Source of the DNA: Spartobacteria bacterium UBA5019 | GTDB lineage: Bacteria > Verrucomicrobiota > Verrucomicrobiia > Chthoniobacterales > Terrimicrobiaceae | Assembly: GCA_002396485.1 (NCBI GenBank) | Contig: DGXZ01000021.1 | Coordinates: 10,970 to 74,969, forward strand | Reading direction: 5' to 3' | DNA: 64,000 bases | Shown here: positions 59,938 to 64,000 of the stretch, piece after piece | Position numbering within the stretch: position 1 is the stretch's first letter | Layout: every line of letters starts with the position of its first letter | Program-made: the position numbers and the translations under genes | The notes under the pieces: model-generated | Told to the model about the DNA's origin: nothing | Databases searched by the model: none | What the model saw: only the letters and a program-made list of their open reading frames with translations

Positions 59938-59967
59938 CTCCGTGTCCTCTGTGTCCTCTGTGGTCAA
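59938..59967 (-). repeat. 30 bp repeat, inverted right flank of the GxxExxY gene
   Basis: The reverse complement matches the left copy at 27 of 30 positions, with the three differences in the outer 9-mer. It lies 10 bp before the purL start. Confidence 0.9.
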
Positions 59968-59977
59968 TCATCCGAAT

Positions 59978-62197
59978 ATGTCCGCCATCACACCCGAAAT
60001 CATCTCCAAACACGGCATCACGCCCGACGAATACGAACGCATCAAATCCATCCTCGGACGCGACCCCAACCTCACCGAACTCGGCGTTTTCTCCGTCATG
60101 TGGAGTGAGCATTGCTCTTACAAAAACTCGAAGCTCGAGCTGAAAAAATTCCCCGTCACCGGCCCGCGCGTGCTCGTAAAGGCGGGCGAGGAAAATGCCG
60201 GCGTCATCGACATCGGCGATGGATGGGCCATCGCATTCAAAATGGAGAGCCACAACCACCCGAGCGCCATCGAGCCCTTCCAAGGCGCGGCCACCGGCGT
60301 GGGCGGCATCATTCGCGACATTTTCACCATGGGCGCCCGCCCTGTGTTCTCGATGAACTCCCTCCGCTTCGGCGACATTCGAGGTGACTCCCAACAATCC
60401 GCCACCAACCGCCGACTCTTCGAAGGCGTGGTGAATGGCATCGCCCACTACGGAAATTGCATCGGCATCCCGACCATCGGCGGCGAGGTGTATTTCGACG
60501 ACAGCTACTCGGGAAATCCGCTCGTCAATGTCTTCTGCCTCGGCATCCTCAAGCACGAGCAAATCGCCCGTGGAGCCGCCAAGGGCGTGGGCAATCCCGT
60601 TTTCTATGTCGGAGCCGAAACCGGCCGTGACGGCCTCGCCGGCGCCGCCTTCGCCTCGCGCGAGCTCACCGAGGAATCCAAGGAAGACCGCCCCGCCGTG
60701 CAAGTCGGCGACCCCTTCCGCGAAAAACTCCTCCTCGAAGCCTGCCTCGAACTCCTCGCCAGCGGCTGCGTCGCAGGCATCCAAGACATGGGTGCCGCAG
60801 GCCTCACCTGCTCGACCTGCGAAACCGCCAGCCGTGGCGGCACAGGCGTGGAAATCGATGTCAACCTCGTGCCAAAACGCGAAACGGGCATGACGCCCTA
60901 CGAAATCCTGCTCTCCGAGTCCCAAGAGCGCATGCTCGTCATCGTCAAAAAAGGCGAAGAAGACAAAGTCCGCGCCATCTTTGAAAAATGGGATCTCCCC
61001 TACGCCCATGTCGGCGTGGTCAACGACGACGGCATGATGCGCGTTCGCGAAGGTGACAATATCGCCGTCGAAATCCCAGCGCGCCAACTCGCCGACGAAG
61101 CCCCGCTCTACTCCCGCGAAGCCGCTCCGAAAAAGGCTCCCGAGCCCCTCGACCTCGCCAGCGTGCCCGGAGCCGACCCGCTCACCGCTCTCGAAACCCT
61201 CCTCGCCCATCCGAGCATCGCCTCCAAGCAATGGGTCTGGCAGCAATACGACCACATGGTCCGCCTGGGCGCCACAGTCCTGCCCGGCTCGGATGCCGCC
61301 GTCTTCATCGTCCGGGAGGCCGACAAAATCCTCGCCGCATCCACCGATTGCAACGCGATCTACTGCAAACAAGATCCCCGCGAAGGCGGCCGCATCGCCG
61401 TCGCCGAAGCCGCGCGCAACATCGCCTGCACCGGCGCAACCCCGCTCGCTGTCACGGACAACCTGAATTTCGGAAATCCCCACAAACCCGAAAATTTCCT
61501 CCAACTCCGCGAAGCCATCGAAGGCCTCGCCGAAGCCTGCCGCGCATTCGACACACCCGTCACCGGCGGCAATGTGAGCCTCTACAACGAATCCCCCGCC
61601 GGAGCCATCGACCCCACGCCCACCGTCGGCATGGTCGGCCTCGTCGAAAAACCCGAGCACATCACCACCCAAGCCTTCAAAGCTGCGGGTGACATCATCC
61701 TCCTCATCGGCGAACCCGGCGACGAACTCGGCGCCTCACACTACCTCCTCGCCGTCCACGGCCGCAAAGCCGGCGCCCCGCCCCAGCTCGACTACGCCAA
61801 GGAACTCGCCGTCCAAAACGCCGTCCGCGACCTCATCCGCCAAGGCCTCGTCAAAAGCGCCCACGACTGCTCCGAAGGCGGCCTCGCCGTCAACCTCGCC
61901 GAGTCCTGCCTGAGCGGAAACCTCGGAGCCAAAACCGAAATCCCCGGCACCCGCGCCGATGTCGCCCTCTTCAACGAGTCGCAATCCCGCATCGTCATCA
62001 CCTTCGCCCCACGCCACGCCAGCGAAATCCTCGACTTCCTCAAATCCCGAAGCGTCCCCCACACCCGCCTCGGCGAAGTCACCAAAGCCCCCACCCTCAC
62101 CATCGAAGCCACCGGCAAAACCTTCGCCTGGCCACTGGAAAAACTCCGCACCCCATTCGAAAAAACCATCCCATCGCTGATGAGTTGGGAGAAGTAA
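59978..62197 (+). CDS. purL: Phosphoribosylformylglycinamidine synthase subunit PurL
   Basis: The 739-residue small-type PurL (with separate PurS and PurQ) converts FGAR to FGAM. N-terminal features are GVFSVMWSEHCSYKNSK, KMESHNHPSAIEPFQGAATGVGGIIRDIF and MGARPV. The second half repeats the fold (NIACTGATPLAVTDNLNFG, SAHDCSEGGLAVNLAESC). ATG 59978 lies 10 bp after the repeat; the open frame runs further upstream through the repeat, so the start is set by homology. A 304 bp gap follows before foreign-looking genes. Confidence 0.97.
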   Translation: MSAITPEIISKHGITPDEYERIKSILGRDPNLTELGVFSVMWSEHCSYKNSKLELKKFPVTGPRVLVKAGEENAGVIDIGDGWAIAFKMESHNHPSAIEPFQGAATGVGGIIRDIFTMGARPVFSMNSLRFGDIRGDSQQSATNRRLFEGVVNGIAHYGNCIGIPTIGGEVYFDDSYSGNPLVNVFCLGILKHEQIARGAAKGVGNPVFYVGAETGRDGLAGAAFASRELTEESKEDRPAVQVGDPFREKLLLEACLELLASGCVAGIQDMGAAGLTCSTCETASRGGTGVEIDVNLVPKRETGMTPYEILLSESQERMLVIVKKGEEDKVRAIFEKWDLPYAHVGVVNDDGMMRVREGDNIAVEIPARQLADEAPLYSREAAPKKAPEPLDLASVPGADPLTALETLLAHPSIASKQWVWQQYDHMVRLGATVLPGSDAAVFIVREADKILAASTDCNAIYCKQDPREGGRIAVAEAARNIACTGATPLAVTDNLNFGNPHKPENFLQLREAIEGLAEACRAFDTPVTGGNVSLYNESPAGAIDPTPTVGMVGLVEKPEHITTQAFKAAGDIILLIGEPGDELGASHYLLAVHGRKAGAPPQLDYAKELAVQNAVRDLIRQGLVKSAHDCSEGGLAVNLAESCLSGNLGAKTEIPGTRADVALFNESQSRIVITFAPRHASEILDFLKSRSVPHTRLGEVTKAPTLTIEATGKTFAWPLEKLRTPFEKTIPSLMSWEK

Positions 62198-62501
62198 TAC
62201 TCTAATTATAATCCACAAATTACGCAGATGGACTCAGATGATTTAAGTTTTAAACTGAAAAACAGTGTGCGCATGCAATGGAGCGGACCAAAGTTGGCAG
62301 CCGAAAGTTGCCCTCAGGTTGAGTTGGAAAGGGACGCGATGTCAGTGCTGCCGCACTGAACGAGCGGCCACGATTAGATGTTTACAGCTACGAAAATCTT
62401 ATCAACCCCGCTCGCACTAAATTCGATTAGTTTATGATATAGATCACTTTACATCGATCAGGCCCCTCTAACGCTAAATAAATACAGACTCAAAGGCTAT
62501 T
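62198..62501. other. Non-coding gap after purL with a repeat-like start
   Basis: About 300 AT-rich bases without a gene. The first part (62211-62244) has the flavour of a dispersed intergenic repeat, with GCAGATG and TCAGATG spaced about 11 bases apart after CCACAAATTA. No promoter stands out clearly. An inverted pair CGAGCGG/CCGCTCG lies within it. It marks the boundary between core pur genes and the restriction-modification genes. Confidence 0.5.
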
Positions 62502-63374
62502 ATGGAAACATTCACGCGCGACGGACACACAATTCATTGGGGAGATTCTCTTGAAGTTCTCTCATCCAGCGTGGCCGATTCGTCGGTTGACCTCATCTTT
62601 GCAGACCCCCCATACAATATCGGCAAACGCTTCGGAGACTTCCACGACCGATGGGATACCGACGAAAAGTATGCTGAGTGGTGCTATCAATGGCTTGAAC
62701 TCTGCGTGCGGAAGTTGTCCGCTACTGGCACCATGTATTTGATGACTAGCACACAAGCGATGCCCTACTTGGATTTGTTCGTCCGAAAGAAACTCGCCAT
62801 TCTCTCGCGCATAGTATGGCACTACGATAGCTCGGGAGTTCAGGCGCGGAAGTATTTCGGCTCGTTGTATGAGCCGATTCTCTTCTGCGTAAAGGATGCT
62901 AGCCAATACGTGTTCAACGCTGATGCAATCAAAGTTGAAGCCCGGACAGGTGCGGTGCGTCGGCTGATCGACTATCGCAAGGAAACACCAACTTTTTACA
63001 ACTCCCAAAAAGTTCCGGGAAATGTGTGGACTATCCCGCGCGTCCGCTACCGCATGGACGAATACGAAAATCACCCATCACAGAAGCCGGAATCGCTTCT
63101 TGAGCGGATAATCCTCGCTAGTTCGAACGAGGGACAAACGGTTCTAGACCCATTTGCAGGTTCGTTCACAACTGGTGCGGTTGCACGAAGATTGAACCGT
63201 CGCTCAATATCAATCGAAAGCCAGGTAGCTTATCTTAAAATTGGCCTTCGGCGCTTGGGGATTCAATCTATTTACTTGGGCGAACCGCTGGAACGCGATG
63301 CGAAAACCTATGTGAGGAAGAACGGCACAAAAGTGCCCGATGACTGCACGCTGGAACTTTTCGAGGAGCCATGA
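62502..63374 (+). CDS. Type II DNA methyltransferase (beta class)
   Basis: The 290-residue DNA methyltransferase has the catalytic DPPYN at 35-39 ahead of the SAM motif DPFAGSFTTG near residue 208. This beta-class order, and DPPY, are typical of N6-adenine enzymes (N4-cytosine is possible). HPSQKPESLLERIILASSNEGQ is the usual block before the SAM motif. It shows less GC bias than the pur genes. Its stop overlaps the next gene by ATGA, as in R-M pairs. The recognition sequence is unknown. Confidence 0.9.
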   Translation: METFTRDGHTIHWGDSLEVLSSSVADSSVDLIFADPPYNIGKRFGDFHDRWDTDEKYAEWCYQWLELCVRKLSATGTMYLMTSTQAMPYLDLFVRKKLAILSRIVWHYDSSGVQARKYFGSLYEPILFCVKDASQYVFNADAIKVEARTGAVRRLIDYRKETPTFYNSQKVPGNVWTIPRVRYRMDEYENHPSQKPESLLERIILASSNEGQTVLDPFAGSFTTGAVARRLNRRSISIESQVAYLKIGLRRLGIQSIYLGEPLERDAKTYVRKNGTKVPDDCTLELFEEP

Positions 63375-64000
63375 TTAAACACGCCTTCACAGAGACCATT
63401 TACAAAATACTCGCGGAAGAATTTGGTGCTAACGGCATGCAGATTTTCGAAAGAAGCCTTCTCCTCCAGTATCTCAATCTGAAGACAAAGTCGGCGAACA
63501 AGGGATCGAAATCCCGGGGCGCGTTCGGGAACCATTATGCAATTTACGTCCTGGTTGAGGACTACATCAAACAAGGCTTCGCTGACGGCAAGAAGGACTA
63601 CCGAAAATATGAGGGGGCCAATTTCTCTGATTTATTCGGACGCCAAAGAGAGCTGCCGTTCGGGAGGAAGCTCCAGAATCACCACCTCAACAATCGATGT
63701 AACGATGAGTTCCGGAAGTTCTTCCCTGCCAGCGAGCATGTGCCAATCATTCGTGATCTACCGACGAGGAAATATTGGTTTAACGAAAAACTTTTGAAGG
63801 TTGGAGTTGGCAAGAAATCCTTCGTGACCATCGCTAAAGCCGTCATTCGCATTATCGACGCATACGCTTCCGCCAAACGCAGTGCATTTGAGTCTTTTAT
63901 CGAGGCGTGCTCAAAACTGCACAGCCTTGACCTTGGAAATGAAGCTCAGGCTGCAGGGTTCGTATCTGAACAGCTGGCGCCGAATGAGGATGAGATCTGC
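63371..64000 (+). CDS. Probable cognate restriction endonuclease, N-terminal part
   Basis: An open frame of 210 codons from ATG 63371 without a stop, cut by the window edge. It overlaps the methyltransferase stop by 4 bp, the strongest reason to call it the restriction partner. The protein is charged and Lys-rich, with blocks such as GAFGNHYAIYVLVEDYI and LQNHHLNNRCNDEFRKFF. I do not recognise its family; no PD-(D/E)XK is evident in this part. Function is inferred from position. Confidence 0.5.
   Translation, partial: MIKHAFTETIYKILAEEFGANGMQIFERSLLLQYLNLKTKSANKGSKSRGAFGNHYAIYVLVEDYIKQGFADGKKDYRKYEGANFSDLFGRQRELPFGRKLQNHHLNNRCNDEFRKFFPASEHVPIIRDLPTRKYWFNEKLLKVGVGKKSFVTIAKAVIRIIDAYASAKRSAFESFIEACSKLHSLDLGNEAQAAGFVSEQLAPNEDEIC

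Noticed and set aside
59524..59967. CRISPR-like array because of the repeated CACAGAG units
   Set aside because: The 9-mers are contiguous without spacers and there are no cas genes.
59882..61672. A 596-codon minus-strand frame opposite purL
   Set aside because: Shadow of purL: Gly/Asp/Ala-rich low-information translation, with purL fully conserved on the other strand.

Overview
The window is a densely packed, moderately GC-rich bacterial chromosome segment. Apolipoprotein N-acyltransferase, a type II secretion secretin and an AsmA-like envelope protein point to a diderm (Gram-negative) host. The gene families and TTG starts would fit Verrucomicrobiota or a related PVC lineage, but that placement is inference and was not tested by phylogeny. 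Most of the window is ordinary core genome in tight operons with 1-4 bp stop/start overlaps. No rRNA, CRISPR array, insertion sequence or prophage structural gene is visible.

Layout, left to right. 1-9.3 kb: the 3' part of priA, an AsmA-like protein, a THUMP-type nucleic-acid methyltransferase, a secreted DUF362 protein and a Ski2-like helicase, followed by a convergent glutamine amidotransferase. 9.4-14.7 kb: pyruvate dehydrogenase genes pdhA-pdhB-pdhC, then atpD-atpC of ATP synthase. 14.8-25.3 kb: a type II secretion operon in the order G-H-I-J-K-L-M-(secreted unknown)-D-E-F. 25.3-32.4 kb: zwf-opcA (oxidative pentose phosphate entry), an MsbA-like ABC exporter, a conserved protein of unknown function and a cyclopropane fatty acid synthase. 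32.4-35.2 kb: purF-purM on the minus strand and tRNA-Lys. 35.2-38.7 kb: a minus-strand group of an EVE protein, a universal stress protein and a CtaG/FixG-like fusion membrane protein. 38.8-42.7 kb: tmk, a VapBC toxin-antitoxin pair, gnd and a family 9 glycosyltransferase.

The accessory part begins at 42.8 kb with a type III restriction-modification locus in the unusual order res - BRO/DinD-like gene - mod. Then come cysS, a left-handed beta-helix protein, ndk, an aldo/keto reductase, a HAD phosphatase, a small membrane protein, tRNA-Asn, tRNA-Ser, aat, a 58-residue lipoprotein, guaA, lnt and the purS-purQ-purL group. A GxxExxY (PD-(D/E)XK-like) gene bracketed by inverted copies of a 30 bp repeat sits between purQ and purL. 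A third, solitary copy of the repeat lies after cysS. The right edge holds a second methyltransferase and the first 210 codons of a probable partner restriction enzyme.

The strongest candidates for something undescribed are three. First, the GxxExxY/inverted-repeat cassette, whose repeat supplies both the purQ stop codon and the cassette gene's own start codon. Second, the perfect 14 bp-arm palindrome with eight-G and eight-C runs inside the BRO-like gene of the type III locus. Third, the CtaG/4Fe-4S fusion protein. Purine genes occur at three places (purFM, guaA, purSQL), and pentose phosphate genes at two (zwf-opcA, gnd).
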